Shown here piece after piece: positions 38,172 through 48,190 of a stretch of DNA of 64,000 nt (position 1 is its first letter; every line of letters starts with the position of its first letter). The notes under the pieces are model-generated. The model was given only the letters and a program-made list of their open reading frames with translations. It ran no database searches and had not been told where the DNA came from. Position numbers and translations under genes: made by a program. The stretch is from positions 1,240,001 through 1,304,000 of the forward strand of contig NZ_CP110001.1 in assembly GCF_025947185.1 (NCBI RefSeq), read 5' to 3'. This DNA comes from Flavobacterium sp. N2038. GTDB taxonomy: Bacteria > Bacteroidota > Bacteroidia > Flavobacteriales > Flavobacteriaceae.

Positions 38172-39518
38172 ATGAAGAAATTTATTGAATCAATAAGCAA
38201 TGTTTGGAAAATCGAAGAACTGAAAAACAGAATTCTAATTACTTTAGGATTACTTTTAGTATATCGTTTTGGAGCACACGTAACGCTTCCTGGAATTGAC
38301 GCAACTCAATTGATGGGGTTAGCAGGACAAACTAAAAATGGTCTAGGATCTATCCTGGACATGTTCACCGGAGGTGCATTCTCTAAAGCTTCAGTTTTTG
38401 CTTTAGGTATTATGCCTTACATTTCTGCTTCTATTGTTGTTCAGTTAATGGGAATTGCTATTCCTTATTTGCAAAAACTTCAAAATGATGGAGAAAGTGG
38501 TAGAAAAAAGATTAACCAAATTACACGTTGGTTAACTATTGCTATTACATTGGTTCAAGGTCCAACTTATATCTACAATTTATACAGAACGTTACCTGGA
38601 AATGCATTTTTACTAGGTTTTAACTCTCCTGAGTTTTTATTTTCGTCTGTTATTATCTTGGTTACTGGTACAATTTTTGCTATGTGGCTTGGAGAAAAAA
38701 TTACAGATAAAGGTATTGGAAATGGAATTTCATTATTAATTATGGTGGGTATTTTGGCTCGTTTACCACAAGCTTTTATACAAGAATTTAAATCTGTTGT
38801 TACTAATAACGCTGGAGGTTTAATGTTAATGGCTATCGAGATTATCGTATGGTTATTGGTTATTATTTCTTGTGTATTATTGACAATGGCAGTACGTAGA
38901 ATTCCAGTTCAATACGCTCGTCGTACTACAACTGGAGACTACGAGCAAGATTTAGCAGGTGGTAACAGACAATGGATTCCTCTTAAGCTTAATGCTTCTG
39001 GAGTTATGCCAATCATTTTTGCTCAGGCAATTATGTTTATACCTGCAGCTGTAGCTGGATTGTCTAAATCAGACACATCACAATCTATCGTTGGAGCATT
39101 TAGCAATATGTTTGGTTTTTGGTATAATTTTGTATTTGCAACTTTAATTATTGTATTTACATTCTTTTACACTGCAATTACTGTACCTACAAACAAAATG
39201 GCTGATGATTTGAAAAGAAGTGGTGGTTTTATTCCGGGTGTTCGTCCGGGAACTGAAACTTCTGAATTTCTTGATAAAGTGATGTCTTTAATAACTTTCC
39301 CAGGATCTTTATTCCTTGCTTTGATTGCTGTGTTCCCAGCCATTGTTGTAAGTATTATGGATGTACAACAATCTTGGGCAATGTTTTTTGGAGGTACCTC
39401 ATTAATAATTATGGTGGGAGTTGCAATAGACACGATTCAACAAATCAATTCATACTTGTTGAATAAACATTATGATGGTTTAATGAAGACTGGTAAAAAT
39501 AGAAAAGCAGTAGCTTAA
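38172..39518 (+). CDS. secY: Preprotein translocase subunit SecY
   Basis: SecY of 448 residues, the ten-helix channel of the Sec translocon in the inner membrane. Conserved parts include [16 protein letters not shown] in helix 1, the plug region [19 protein letters not shown], the [14 protein letters not shown] cytosolic loop and [16 protein letters not shown] in loop C5 that contacts SecA and the ribosome. It lies within the ribosomal transcript between rplO and infA; adk and map, which often follow, are absent. Confidence 0.98.
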   Translation: MKKFIESISNVWKIEELKNRILITLGLLLVYRFGAHVTLPGIDATQLMGLAGQTKNGLGSILDMFTGGAFSKASVFALGIMPYISASIVVQLMGIAIPYLQKLQNDGESGRKKINQITRWLTIAITLVQGPTYIYNLYRTLPGNAFLLGFNSPEFLFSSVIILVTGTIFAMWLGEKITDKGIGNGISLLIMVGILARLPQAFIQEFKSVVTNNAGGLMLMAIEIIVWLLVIISCVLLTMAVRRIPVQYARRTTTGDYEQDLAGGNRQWIPLKLNASGVMPIIFAQAIMFIPAAVAGLSKSDTSQSIVGAFSNMFGFWYNFVFATLIIVFTFFYTAITVPTNKMADDLKRSGGFIPGVRPGTETSEFLDKVMSLITFPGSLFLALIAVFPAIVVSIMDVQQSWAMFFGGTSLIIMVGVAIDTIQQINSYLLNKHYDGLMKTGKNRKAVA

Positions 39519-39525
39519 TATATTT

Positions 39526-39741
39526 ATGGCAAAACAATCAGCAATAGAACAAGACGGATCAATCATTGAAGCATTATCTAATGCGATGTTCCGTGTAGAG
39601 TTAGAAAATGGACATATTGTAATTGCTCATATTTCTGGTAAAATGCGTATGCATTACATCAAATTATTACCTGGTGATAAAGTGAAACTAGAAATGAGTC
39701 CTTACGATTTGTCAAAAGCAAGAATTACTTATCGATATTAA
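39526..39741 (+). CDS. infA: Translation initiation factor IF-1
   Basis: IF-1 of 71 residues (72 in E. coli), a single OB fold that occupies the A site during initiation. [20 protein letters not shown] and [19 protein letters not shown] match the family. It starts seven bases after secY. Confidence 0.97.
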   Translation: MAKQSAIEQDGSIIEALSNAMFRVELENGHIVIAHISGKMRMHYIKLLPGDKVKLEMSPYDLSKARITYRY

Positions 39742-39753
39742 AGGATAATTACT

Positions 39754-39870
39754 ATGAAAGTTAGAGCATCAGTAAAAAAGAGAAGTGCCGAGTGCATTAT
39801 CGTGCGTAGAAAAGGGAGACTGTACGTAATAAACAAAAAGAATCCTAGATTTAAACAAAGACAAGGATAA
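39754..39870 (+). CDS. rpmJ: 50S ribosomal protein L36 (zinc-free type)
   Basis: A 38-residue [22 protein letters not shown] continuing to [10 protein letters not shown], in the canonical place between infA and rpsM. The ends are exactly those of L36. Of the Cys3-His zinc ligands only one Cys remains, and the usual His before KQRQG is Phe, so this copy should not bind zinc. It is two bases from rpsM. Confidence 0.95.
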
Positions 39871-39872
39871 TT

Positions 39873-40247
39873 ATGGCAAGAATAGCAGGGGTAGATATCC
39901 CAAAAAACAAAAGAGGTGTTATCGCACTTACCTATATCTTCGGATTAGGAAGAAGTAGAGCTATTGAGATTTTAGAGAAAGCTCAAGTAAGCCAAGATAA
40001 AAAAGTTCAAGATTGGAATGATGATGAGATCGGAGCAATTCGTGATGCAGTTTCATTTTACAAAATTGAAGGAGAATTACGTTCTGAAGTTTCTTTGAAC
40101 ATCAAACGTTTAATGGATATTGGTTGTTACAGAGGTATCCGTCATAGATCTGGTCTTCCGTTAAGAGGGCAAAGAACTAAAAACAACTCTAGAACAAGAA
40201 AAGGTAAAAGAAAAACTGTTGCTAACAAGAAAAAAGCAACTAAATAA
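39873..40247 (+). CDS. rpsM: 30S ribosomal protein S13
   Basis: S13 of 124 residues (118 in E. coli), in the 30S head where it contacts the P-site tRNA and bridges to L5. [20 protein letters not shown] and the C-terminal [18 protein letters not shown] are diagnostic. It is the head of the alpha-type gene group but has no promoter of its own that I can see. Confidence 0.98.
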   Translation: MARIAGVDIPKNKRGVIALTYIFGLGRSRAIEILEKAQVSQDKKVQDWNDDEIGAIRDAVSFYKIEGELRSEVSLNIKRLMDIGCYRGIRHRSGLPLRGQRTKNNSRTRKGKRKTVANKKKATK

Positions 40248-40255
40248 TAAGTAAT

Positions 40256-40639
40256 ATGGCTAAAGCAACTGCAAAAAAACGTAAAGTTATCGTTGAATCA
40301 ACGGGTGAAGCTCATATTTCTGCCACTTTCAACAATATTATCATTTCTTTGACTAATAAGAAAGGTGAAGTTATTTCTTGGTCTTCAGCTGGTAAAATGG
40401 GTTTCAGAGGTTCTAAAAAGAATACTCCGTACGCAGCTCAAATGGCAGCAGAAGATTGTAGTAAAGTAGCTCTTGAGGCAGGACTTAAAAAAGTAAAAGT
40501 TTATGTAAAAGGACCAGGAAACGGACGTGAGTCTGCTATCCGTTCTATTCATAACGGTGGAATTGAAGTTACAGAGATTATCGATGTTACTCCAATGCCT
40601 CACAACGGATGTCGTCCTCCAAAAAGACGTAGAGTTTAA
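40256..40639 (+). CDS. rpsK: 30S ribosomal protein S11
   Basis: S11 of 127 residues (129 in E. coli), on the platform near the mRNA exit. [19 protein letters not shown], then the signature [15 protein letters not shown] and the ending [17 protein letters not shown] are complete. It precedes an unusually long 92-base spacer before rpsD. Confidence 0.98.
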   Translation: MAKATAKKRKVIVESTGEAHISATFNNIIISLTNKKGEVISWSSAGKMGFRGSKKNTPYAAQMAAEDCSKVALEAGLKKVKVYVKGPGNGRESAIRSIHNGGIEVTEIIDVTPMPHNGCRPPKRRRV

Positions 40640-40667
40640 TACTCAAAATTTAATATAGTATAACCTA

Positions 40668-40717
40668 GATAGAATATAGATTATCGAAGGATAAGACCTG
40701 AATTCATAATCTCTATC
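40668..40717 (+). promoter_or_regulatory. Structured leader in the rpsK-rpsD spacer
   Basis: AGATTAT (40678-40684) pairs with ATAATCT (40706-40712), and GATAG (40668-40672) pairs with the directly adjoining CTATC (40713-40717). The result is 12 paired bases with a 5-base bulge (AATAT) and a 21-base loop. There is no T-tract and no -7 box. It ends 14 bases before the rpsD ATG. S4 represses its operon in E. coli, so an S4-binding leader is the main hypothesis. Confidence 0.55.
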
Positions 40718-40731
40718 TTAAACAATTTAAA

Positions 40732-41337
40732 ATGGCAAGATATACTGGTCCTAGCACAAGAATCGCTCGTAAATTTGGCGAAGCAATCTTCGGAGATGAT
40801 AAGTCTTTCGAAAAAAGAAATTACCCACCTGGACAACACGGGATGGCTAAAAAAAGAGGAAAAAAATCTGAGTATGCTGTTCAGTTAATGGAAAAGCAAA
40901 AAGCTAAATATTCTTACGGAATTTTAGAAAAACAATTCAGAAATTTATTCGAAAAAGCATCAGCTACTAAAGGAGTTACTGGTGAGGTTTTATTACAATT
41001 ATGCGAAGCAAGATTGGATAACGTAGTTTTTAGAATGGGTATCGCTCCTTCTAGAAGAGGTGCACGTCAAATTGTATCTCACAGACACGTTACTGTAAAT
41101 GGTGAAGTTGTTAATATTCCTTCTTACCACCTTAAGCCTGGTGATAAAGTTGCAGTTCGTGAAAAATCTAAATCTTTAGAAGCTATCGAACGTTCTTTGT
41201 CAAATTCAAGTCATGTTTATGAATGGATTACTTGGAACAATGATCTTAAAGAAGGAACGTTTGTTTCTGTACCTGCAAGACTTCAAATTCCAGAAAACAT
41301 TAAAGAACAATTAATCGTAGAGTTGTACAACAAATAA
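40732..41337 (+). CDS. rpsD: 30S ribosomal protein S4
   Basis: S4 of 201 residues (206 in E. coli), initiator of 30S assembly. The N-terminal region ([20 protein letters not shown]) lacks cysteine zinc ligands. The S4 RNA-binding domain has [20 protein letters not shown] and [17 protein letters not shown]. In E. coli it is the translational repressor of the alpha operon, which gives weight to the hairpin just upstream. Confidence 0.98.
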   Translation: MARYTGPSTRIARKFGEAIFGDDKSFEKRNYPPGQHGMAKKRGKKSEYAVQLMEKQKAKYSYGILEKQFRNLFEKASATKGVTGEVLLQLCEARLDNVVFRMGIAPSRRGARQIVSHRHVTVNGEVVNIPSYHLKPGDKVAVREKSKSLEAIERSLSNSSHVYEWITWNNDLKEGTFVSVPARLQIPENIKEQLIVELYNK

Positions 41338-41358
41338 TAATTGACTTAGTCGAAATTT

Positions 41359-42351
41359 ATGGCAATATTTAATTTTCAAAAGCCCGATAAAGTTATCATG
41401 ATCGATTCAACCGATTTTGAAGGTAAATTCGAATTTAGACCTTTGGAACCTGGTTATGGATTGACTGTTGGTAATGCACTTAGAAGAGTTTTGCTTTCAG
41501 CATTAGAAGGTTATGCAATTACATCGGTTCGTATCGAGGGTGTAGATCATGAGTTTTCTACTATTTCAGGTGTTGTTGAAGATGTTACCGAAATTATCCT
41601 TAATCTTAAACAAGTACGTTTCAAACGTCAGATTGAAGATATAGATAATGAAGCAGTTACAATTTCTGTTTCTGGTAAAGATCAGTTAACGGCAGGTGAT
41701 TTCCAGAAATTTATTTCAGGTTTCCAAGTTCTGAACCCAGATCTTGTTATCTGTAATTTAGATTCTAAAATCAAATTGAACTTCGATTTAACAATCGAAA
41801 AAGGTAGAGGATACGTTCCTGCTGAGGAGAACAAAAAACAAAATGCAGCAATTGGTACTATTTTTACAGATTCTATTTTTACTCCGGTAAAAAATGTAAA
41901 ATATGCAATTGAAAACTTCCGTGTTGAACAAAAAACGGATTACGAAAAATTAGTTTTTGAAATTAAAACTGATGGTTCTATTAATCCTAAAGATGCTCTT
42001 ACTGAGGCTGCTAAAGTTTTAATTCACCACTTCATGTTATTTTCTGACGAAAGAATTACACTCGAGGCTGACGAAATTGCACAAACAGAATCGTATGATG
42101 AAGAGTCATTGCATATGAGACAATTGCTTAAAACTAAGCTTGTTGATATGGATTTATCTGTTAGAGCATTAAATTGCTTGAAAGCGGCTGAAGTTGATAC
42201 ACTTGGTGATTTAGTATCGTTCAATAAAAATGACCTAATGAAATTCCGTAATTTTGGTAAAAAATCTTTAACTGAACTTGATGAACTTGTTGCAGTGAAG
42301 AATTTAACTTTCGGAATGGATTTAGCTAAATACAAATTAGATAAAGAATAA
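41359..42351 (+). CDS. rpoA: DNA-directed RNA polymerase subunit alpha
   Basis: RpoA of 330 residues (329 in E. coli). The N-terminal dimerisation domain has [20 protein letters not shown] and [17 protein letters not shown]. The C-terminal DNA- and activator-binding domain has [18 protein letters not shown] and the helix-hairpin [16 protein letters not shown]. It sits between rpsD (21 bases) and rplQ (62 bases), the conserved order of the alpha operon. Confidence 0.98.
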   Translation: MAIFNFQKPDKVIMIDSTDFEGKFEFRPLEPGYGLTVGNALRRVLLSALEGYAITSVRIEGVDHEFSTISGVVEDVTEIILNLKQVRFKRQIEDIDNEAVTISVSGKDQLTAGDFQKFISGFQVLNPDLVICNLDSKIKLNFDLTIEKGRGYVPAEENKKQNAAIGTIFTDSIFTPVKNVKYAIENFRVEQKTDYEKLVFEIKTDGSINPKDALTEAAKVLIHHFMLFSDERITLEADEIAQTESYDEESLHMRQLLKTKLVDMDLSVRALNCLKAAEVDTLGDLVSFNKNDLMKFRNFGKKSLTELDELVAVKNLTFGMDLAKYKLDKE

Positions 42352-42413
42352 TTTACTTCATATTTTGCTCTCCATAGTGGATTGTAGCAAGATGAAGATA
42401 AAAAAAACACGTC

Positions 42414-42902
42414 ATGAGACACGGAAAAAAATTCAACCACTTAAGCAGACAGACTGGACATAGAAAAGCTATGTTAGCTAATATGGCTTGTTCTCTTATT
42501 GAGCACAAACGTATTAACACTACTGTTGCTAAAGCTAAAGCGCTTAAACAATTTGTTGAGCCTTTAATTACAAAATCAAAAGAAGATACGACTCACAACC
42601 GTCGTATTGTTTTTGCTTACTTACGTAGTAAATATGCTGTAACTGACTTGTTCAGAGATGTAGCTGCTAAAGTTGGTGACCGTCCAGGTGGATACACTCG
42701 TATCATTAAAGTTGGAAATCGTTTGGGAGATAATGCTGATATGGCAATGATCGAACTTGTAGATTTCAATGAACTTTACAATGGTGGTAAAAAAGAAGTT
42801 AAAAAAGCAAAAAGCCGTCGTGGTGGTAAAGCTAAAAAAGCGGAAGGTACTCCTGAAGCTCCAGCAGCTGAAGCAGAAACGACTACTGAAGCTTCTGAAT
42901 AA
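42414..42902 (+). CDS. rplQ: 50S ribosomal protein L17 with extended C-terminus
   Basis: L17 of 162 residues. The core (1-118: [58 protein letters not shown]) is normal. The tail of about 40 residues is first Lys-rich and then Ala/Glu/Thr-rich, beyond the 127 residues of E. coli. Such tails are common in Bacteroidota L17. It ends the ribosomal cluster and is followed by an intrinsic terminator. Confidence 0.97.
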   Translation: MRHGKKFNHLSRQTGHRKAMLANMACSLIEHKRINTTVAKAKALKQFVEPLITKSKEDTTHNRRIVFAYLRSKYAVTDLFRDVAAKVGDRPGGYTRIIKVGNRLGDNADMAMIELVDFNELYNGGKKEVKKAKSRRGGKAKKAEGTPEAPAAEAETTTEASE

Positions 42903-42930
42903 TTATGAAAGTAATGATTCTATAGAAATC

Positions 42931-42966
42931 AAGGATAAGCTAATTTTTAGTTTATCCTTTTTTTTT
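42931..42966 (+). terminator. Intrinsic terminator after rplQ
   Basis: AAGGATAA and TTATCCTT, extended by CTAA/TTAG past a mismatch, form a stem closed by a T-rich loop and followed by eight or more Ts. It ends the long ribosomal transcript 28 bases after the rplQ stop. Confidence 0.85.
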
Positions 42967-43045
42967 GATTTTTTTGAAAGTTGCTAAAATCTAACTTATT
43001 TAAACTGTTAGGTTTTATTTTTGCTAATGAAATTTTTAAAAAATC

Positions 43046-43076
43046 TTGGAGGCACTCTTTTAAAGAAGTAAATTTG
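43046..43076 (+). promoter_or_regulatory. Candidate carA promoter
   Basis: TTG (43046-43048, preceded by C) then 20 bases and a perfect TAAATTTG (43069-43076). The start would be near 43082, leaving a leader of about 64 bases before carA. Confidence 0.6.
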
Positions 43077-43145
43077 CAAAATATCTAATTACAATTGAAG
43101 CGAGTTTGACTGGTTTCGCAGATTATAAAACAATACAATTAAAGA

Positions 43146-44264
43146 ATGAAATACACAACACGACAAAGCGCCATTTTATTACTAAGTGATGGGACTATTT
43201 TTCACGGAAAATCTATCGGAATTAGCGGTAAGACTTTTGGTGAAGTATGTTTTAATACTGGAATGACGGGATATCAGGAAATATTTACAGATCCTTCGTA
43301 TTTTGGTCAAATTATGGTAGCTACTAATGCTCACATTGGAAATTACGGAGTTAATGATTTAGAAGTTGAATCTGATAGCATTAAAATTGCTGGTTTGGTT
43401 TGTAAAAACTTTAGTTTTAACTATTCTCGTGAAATGGCTTCAGGAAGTTTGGAAGATTATTTTACAAAACAGAATTTAATCTGTATTTCTGATGTTGATA
43501 CACGTGCGCTTGTTAGCTATATTCGTGATAATGGAGCGATGAATGCTGTTATTTGTACTGATGGGACTTCTATCGAAGATTTGAAAAAAGAGTTGGCAAA
43601 TGTGCCAAACATGGAAGGTTTAGAGTTGGCTTCAAAAGTATCAACTACTGAGCCTTATTTTTTTGGAGATGAAAATGCTACATATAAAGTTTCGGCATTA
43701 GATCTTGGAATTAAAAAGAATATTTTAAGAAATTTAGCGAAAAGAGATTGTTATATTAAGGTATTTCCATATAACTCGACTTATAAAGATTTGTCAGAAT
43801 TTAATCCAGATGGTTATTTCTTGTCAAACGGTCCTGGAGATCCAGATCCTCTTTTTGGTGCCATTGAAGTTGCAAAAGATATTCTGGCAAACGATAAACC
43901 TTTGTTTGGAATTTGTCTGGGACATCAGGTAATTGCTTTGGCAAACGGAGTTCAGACTTACAAAATGTTTAATGGGCACCGAGGTATAAATCATCCTGTA
44001 AAAAATGTTATAACAGGAAGAGGTGAAATTACTTCTCAAAATCATGGTTTTGCTGTGAATAAAGAGCAATTAGACAATCATCCTGAATTAGAAATTACAC
44101 ATTTGCATTTGAATGATGGAACAGTTGCAGGAATGCGTATGAAAAACAAAAACTGTTTTTCTGTGCAATATCATCCGGAAGCAAGCCCGGGACCACATGA
44201 TTCGTCTTATTTGTTCGATCAGTTTGTAGAGAATATAAAACTATCTATCGCTAAAACGATGTAG
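43146..44264 (+). CDS. carA: Carbamoyl-phosphate synthase small subunit
   Basis: A 372-residue glutamine amidotransferase subunit. The N-terminal CPSase domain has GMTGYQEIFTDPSYFGQI. The class I GATase domain has the oxyanion sequence SNGPGDPDP, nucleophile Cys257 in GICLGHQ and the His-Glu pair in YHPEASPGP. It passes ammonia from glutamine to CarB for carbamoyl phosphate, used in arginine and pyrimidine synthesis. carB is not next to it; eno follows 102 bases later with no visible terminator between. Confidence 0.96.
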   Translation: MKYTTRQSAILLLSDGTIFHGKSIGISGKTFGEVCFNTGMTGYQEIFTDPSYFGQIMVATNAHIGNYGVNDLEVESDSIKIAGLVCKNFSFNYSREMASGSLEDYFTKQNLICISDVDTRALVSYIRDNGAMNAVICTDGTSIEDLKKELANVPNMEGLELASKVSTTEPYFFGDENATYKVSALDLGIKKNILRNLAKRDCYIKVFPYNSTYKDLSEFNPDGYFLSNGPGDPDPLFGAIEVAKDILANDKPLFGICLGHQVIALANGVQTYKMFNGHRGINHPVKNVITGRGEITSQNHGFAVNKEQLDNHPELEITHLHLNDGTVAGMRMKNKNCFSVQYHPEASPGPHDSSYLFDQFVENIKLSIAKTM

Positions 44265-44342
44265 TTAATAAATAAAGGTGTTTAATGTATTAAATAGGTT
44301 TTAAGTATTAAATATTTTTATAATTTCGAAAAAAAAATATAA

Positions 44343-45659
<1,317 letters not shown>

Positions 45660-45681
45660 TTGTAAGATATACATTGAATTT

Positions 45682-45713
45682 AAACCATTCGCCTTTGCGA
45701 ATGGTTTTTTTTT
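45682..45713 (+). terminator. Intrinsic terminator after eno
   Basis: A perfect 11-bp stem (AAACCATTCGC with GCGAATGGTTT), 4-base loop CTTT, followed by a T-run to 45713. Confidence 0.9.
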
Positions 45714-45813
45714 GGACTTTTAACAAATTCATAGCAGTATTCTTTTTTTAGTTAATCTTAAATTCCTTAGATTTGATAAATTATTATTTTATAGAATTAT
45801 TCCCGATTATATT

Positions 45814-47091
45814 ATGTCAAAAATAGCTACATTAGAAGTAGATGGTAAGAAAATTGAACTTCCGGTAATAACAGGAAGCGAAAATGAATCTGCTATCGAT
45901 ATTAACAAATTACGTGATTTAACAGGTTTTATTACAATTGATCCTGGATATAAAAATTCTGGATCTTGTACTAGTGAAATTACTTTCTTAGACGGAGAAC
46001 TTGGAATTTTGCGTTACAGAGGATACTCAATTGAAGATTTGGCTGAAAAAGCTAGTTTTTTAGAAGTGTCTTATCTTTTGATTTTTGGAGAATTACCTAC
46101 CGCTGCTGAATTGGAGCAATTTGAAAATGGTATTAAAAAGCATTCTTTGGTTAACGAAGAAATGAAAAACATCATCGATGGTTTTCCAAAAACGGCACAT
46201 CCAATGGGAGTGTTATCTGCTTTAACAAGTGCGTTAACGGCTTTTAACCCTAAAGCAGTTAATGTTGAGAACGAAAAAGAAATGTATGAAGCTATTTGTA
46301 AAACAATGGCTAAGTTTCTTGTAATCGCAACATGGACCTACAGAAAATCTATGGGATATCCTTTGAATTATTATGATAATACAAAAGGATATGTAGAAAG
46401 CTTTATGCAATTAATGTTTAAATTGCCTACAGGACCTTATGCAGCAAATCCAGTAATTGTTAATGCTTTAGATAAATTGTTTATTCTACATGCAGATCAC
46501 GAGCAAAACTGTTCTACTTCAACTGTTAGAATGGTTGGTTCTTCGCATGCAGGTTTATTTGCTTCAGTTTCTGCAGGAGTTTCAGCACTTTGGGGACCAC
46601 TTCATGGTGGAGCAAATCAGGCTGTACTTGAAATGCTTGAAGAAATTAACAAAGATGGAGGTGATACAGATAAATTTTTAGCGAAAGCAAAAGATAAAAA
46701 CGATCCTTTCCGTTTAATGGGATTTGGTCATAGAGTTTATAAAAACTTCGATCCAAGAGCAAAAATTATTAAAAAAGCTGCTAAGGAAGTTTTAGAAACT
46801 TTAGGTGTTGAGGATCCTATTTTAGAAATTGCTAAAAAATTAGAATCAGCTGCCCTTGAAGATGATTACTTCAAATCAAGAAACTTATATCCAAATGTGG
46901 ATTTTTATTCTGGGATTATTTACAGAGCGTTAGGAATTCCAACCGATATGTTTACTGTAATGTTTGCTATTGGTAGGTTACCTGGCTGGATCGCACAATG
47001 GAAAGAAATGCGTGAAAACAAAGAGCCAATAGGAAGGCCAAGACAAATTTATACTGGGCATCCATTGAGAGACTTTAAGTCTAATAAATAA
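45814..47091 (+). CDS. gltA: Citrate synthase
   Basis: A 425-residue type II-size citrate synthase that condenses acetyl-CoA and oxaloacetate at the head of the TCA cycle. The catalytic residues are His264 in GPLHGGANQAV, His306 in MGFGHRVYKNFDPRA and Asp363 in PNVDFYSGI. The N-terminal beta domain (about 1-60) present in NADH-sensitive hexameric enzymes is there, although allostery cannot be judged. It is flanked by terminators on both sides, so it is monocistronic. Confidence 0.97.
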   Translation: MSKIATLEVDGKKIELPVITGSENESAIDINKLRDLTGFITIDPGYKNSGSCTSEITFLDGELGILRYRGYSIEDLAEKASFLEVSYLLIFGELPTAAELEQFENGIKKHSLVNEEMKNIIDGFPKTAHPMGVLSALTSALTAFNPKAVNVENEKEMYEAICKTMAKFLVIATWTYRKSMGYPLNYYDNTKGYVESFMQLMFKLPTGPYAANPVIVNALDKLFILHADHEQNCSTSTVRMVGSSHAGLFASVSAGVSALWGPLHGGANQAVLEMLEEINKDGGDTDKFLAKAKDKNDPFRLMGFGHRVYKNFDPRAKIIKKAAKEVLETLGVEDPILEIAKKLESAALEDDYFKSRNLYPNVDFYSGIIYRALGIPTDMFTVMFAIGRLPGWIAQWKEMRENKEPIGRPRQIYTGHPLRDFKSNK

Positions 47092-47100
47092 AAAAAAATT

Positions 47101-47130
47101 AAAGCTTCACTTAACTGTGAAGCTTTTTTT
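47101..47130 (+). terminator. Intrinsic terminator after gltA
   Basis: AAAGCTTCAC and GTGAAGCTTT form a perfect 10-bp stem with a 6-base loop and a T-tract, ten bases past the gltA stop. Confidence 0.9.
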
Positions 47131-47137
47131 ATCTTTG
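47130..47137 (+). promoter_or_regulatory. Candidate -7 box for the DDAH-family gene
   Basis: TATCTTTG fits TAnnTTTG and lies 19 bases before the ATG at 47157. The -33 position falls inside the gltA terminator stem and does not match TTTG, so support is partial. Confidence 0.35.
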
Positions 47138-47156
47138 TTCAAAATATAATAAAGTT

Positions 47157-48071
47157 ATGTTGCAATTAAATATAAAGAACGAAACCTCCAGACTACGTGC
47201 TGTCGTTTTGGGTTCTGCAGTTCATAATGGGCCAACTCCTTCTTTAGATGAAGCTTACGATCCTAAATCGTTGGAACATATAAAAGCTGGAACTTATCCG
47301 ATCGAAAAAGATATGGTTGCTGAAATGGATGCTTTTAATGCTGTTTTTCAAAAATATGATGTTAAAGTATATCGTCCGGAAATGATCGAAAATTACAATC
47401 AAATTTTTGCAAGAGATATTGGTTTTGTGATAGATGATACGTTTGTGAAATCTAATATATTGCCAGATCGTGAGCGTGAACTTGATGCAATTCAGTATGT
47501 AATTGATCAAATGGATTCGTTAAAGGTAGTTCGTCCACCTGAAGAAGTTCATATTGAAGGAGGAGATGTAATGCTTTGGAATGATCATATTTTTATTGGA
47601 ACTTATAAAGGTAGCGACTATAAAGATTATATTACTGCAAGAACCAATATGCATGGTGTAAAATATATTAAAGAATTATTCCCGAATAAGATTGTTAAGG
47701 AGTTTGATTTAGTTAAATCTAAATTAGAAGCTCGTGACAATGCTTTGCATCTTGATTGTTGTTTTCAGCCAGTTGGAAAAAATAAAGGTATTATCTATAA
47801 AAGAGGTTTTCGGGAGGAAGCAGATTATACCTATTTAGTAAATCTTTTTGGAAAGGAAAATTTATTTCATATCGAAAGAGATGAGATGTATAACATGTTT
47901 TCGAATGTGTTCTCAATCGATGAGAATGTAGTGGTTTCCGAGAAAAACTTTACTCGATTAAATAATTGGCTTCGCGCAAATGGATTTGTTGTTGAAGAAA
48001 TTCCTTATGCCGAAATTGCAAAACAAGAAGGTTTATTAAGGTGTTCAACTTTACCATTAATTAGAGATTAA
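47157..48071 (+). CDS. Dimethylarginine dimethylaminohydrolase / arginine-deiminase family hydrolase
   Basis: A 304-residue member of the guanidino-group-modifying (pentein) superfamily. Recognisable elements are FARDIGFVIDD near the start, VHIEGGDVMLWNDHIFIG with the Glu-Gly-Gly-Asp substrate-binding motif, a His in NALHLDCCFQPVG and the nucleophile Cys296 in GLLRCSTLPL. Relatives hydrolyse methylarginines, arginine or amidino compounds, and the substrate here is not determined. It is followed on the same strand by ctlX, another pentein, with 119 bases between that contain inverted repeats. Confidence 0.82.
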   Translation: MLQLNIKNETSRLRAVVLGSAVHNGPTPSLDEAYDPKSLEHIKAGTYPIEKDMVAEMDAFNAVFQKYDVKVYRPEMIENYNQIFARDIGFVIDDTFVKSNILPDRERELDAIQYVIDQMDSLKVVRPPEEVHIEGGDVMLWNDHIFIGTYKGSDYKDYITARTNMHGVKYIKELFPNKIVKEFDLVKSKLEARDNALHLDCCFQPVGKNKGIIYKRGFREEADYTYLVNLFGKENLFHIERDEMYNMFSNVFSIDENVVVSEKNFTRLNNWLRANGFVVEEIPYAEIAKQEGLLRCSTLPLIRD

Positions 48072-48089
48072 AAATAGTTTTTGGGTTTC

Positions 48090-48135
48090 AAGTTTCAGGT
48101 TTCAAGTTTTTTACAAGACGTGAAGCCTGAAACTT
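48090..48135. repeat. Imperfect inverted repeat between the two pentein genes
   Basis: AAGTTTCAGGTTTCA (48090-48104) pairs with TGAAGCCTGAAACTT (48121-48135), 14 of 15 Watson-Crick and one G-T. The left arm is itself built from short AAGTTTC/GGTTTCA repeats. It has the look of a dispersed intergenic repeat or a two-way terminator; other copies would have to be found outside this window. Confidence 0.5.
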
Positions 48136-48150
48136 AAAACTTGACACGAG

Positions 48151-48172
48151 GCTTTAGCCGAATTGGCGAAGC
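48151..48172 (+). repeat. Short hairpin upstream of ctlX
   Basis: GCTT and GCC on the left pair with GGC and AAGC on the right, around GAATT, with a small internal loop. It lies 18 bases before the ctlX ATG. A related GGC-GAA-GCC hairpin is found at 57610-57629. Confidence 0.35.
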
Positions 48173-48190
48173 AAACAAAAAATATAAAAA

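Noticed and set aside
42769..42987. Lys/Leu-rich open frame at the end of rplQ
   Set aside because: It is the +1 reading of the repetitive L17 tail and runs into the terminator.
43048..43052. GGAGG resembling a Shine-Dalgarno site
   Set aside because: It lies about 95 bases before carA and no ATG frame follows it; it falls in the promoter region.
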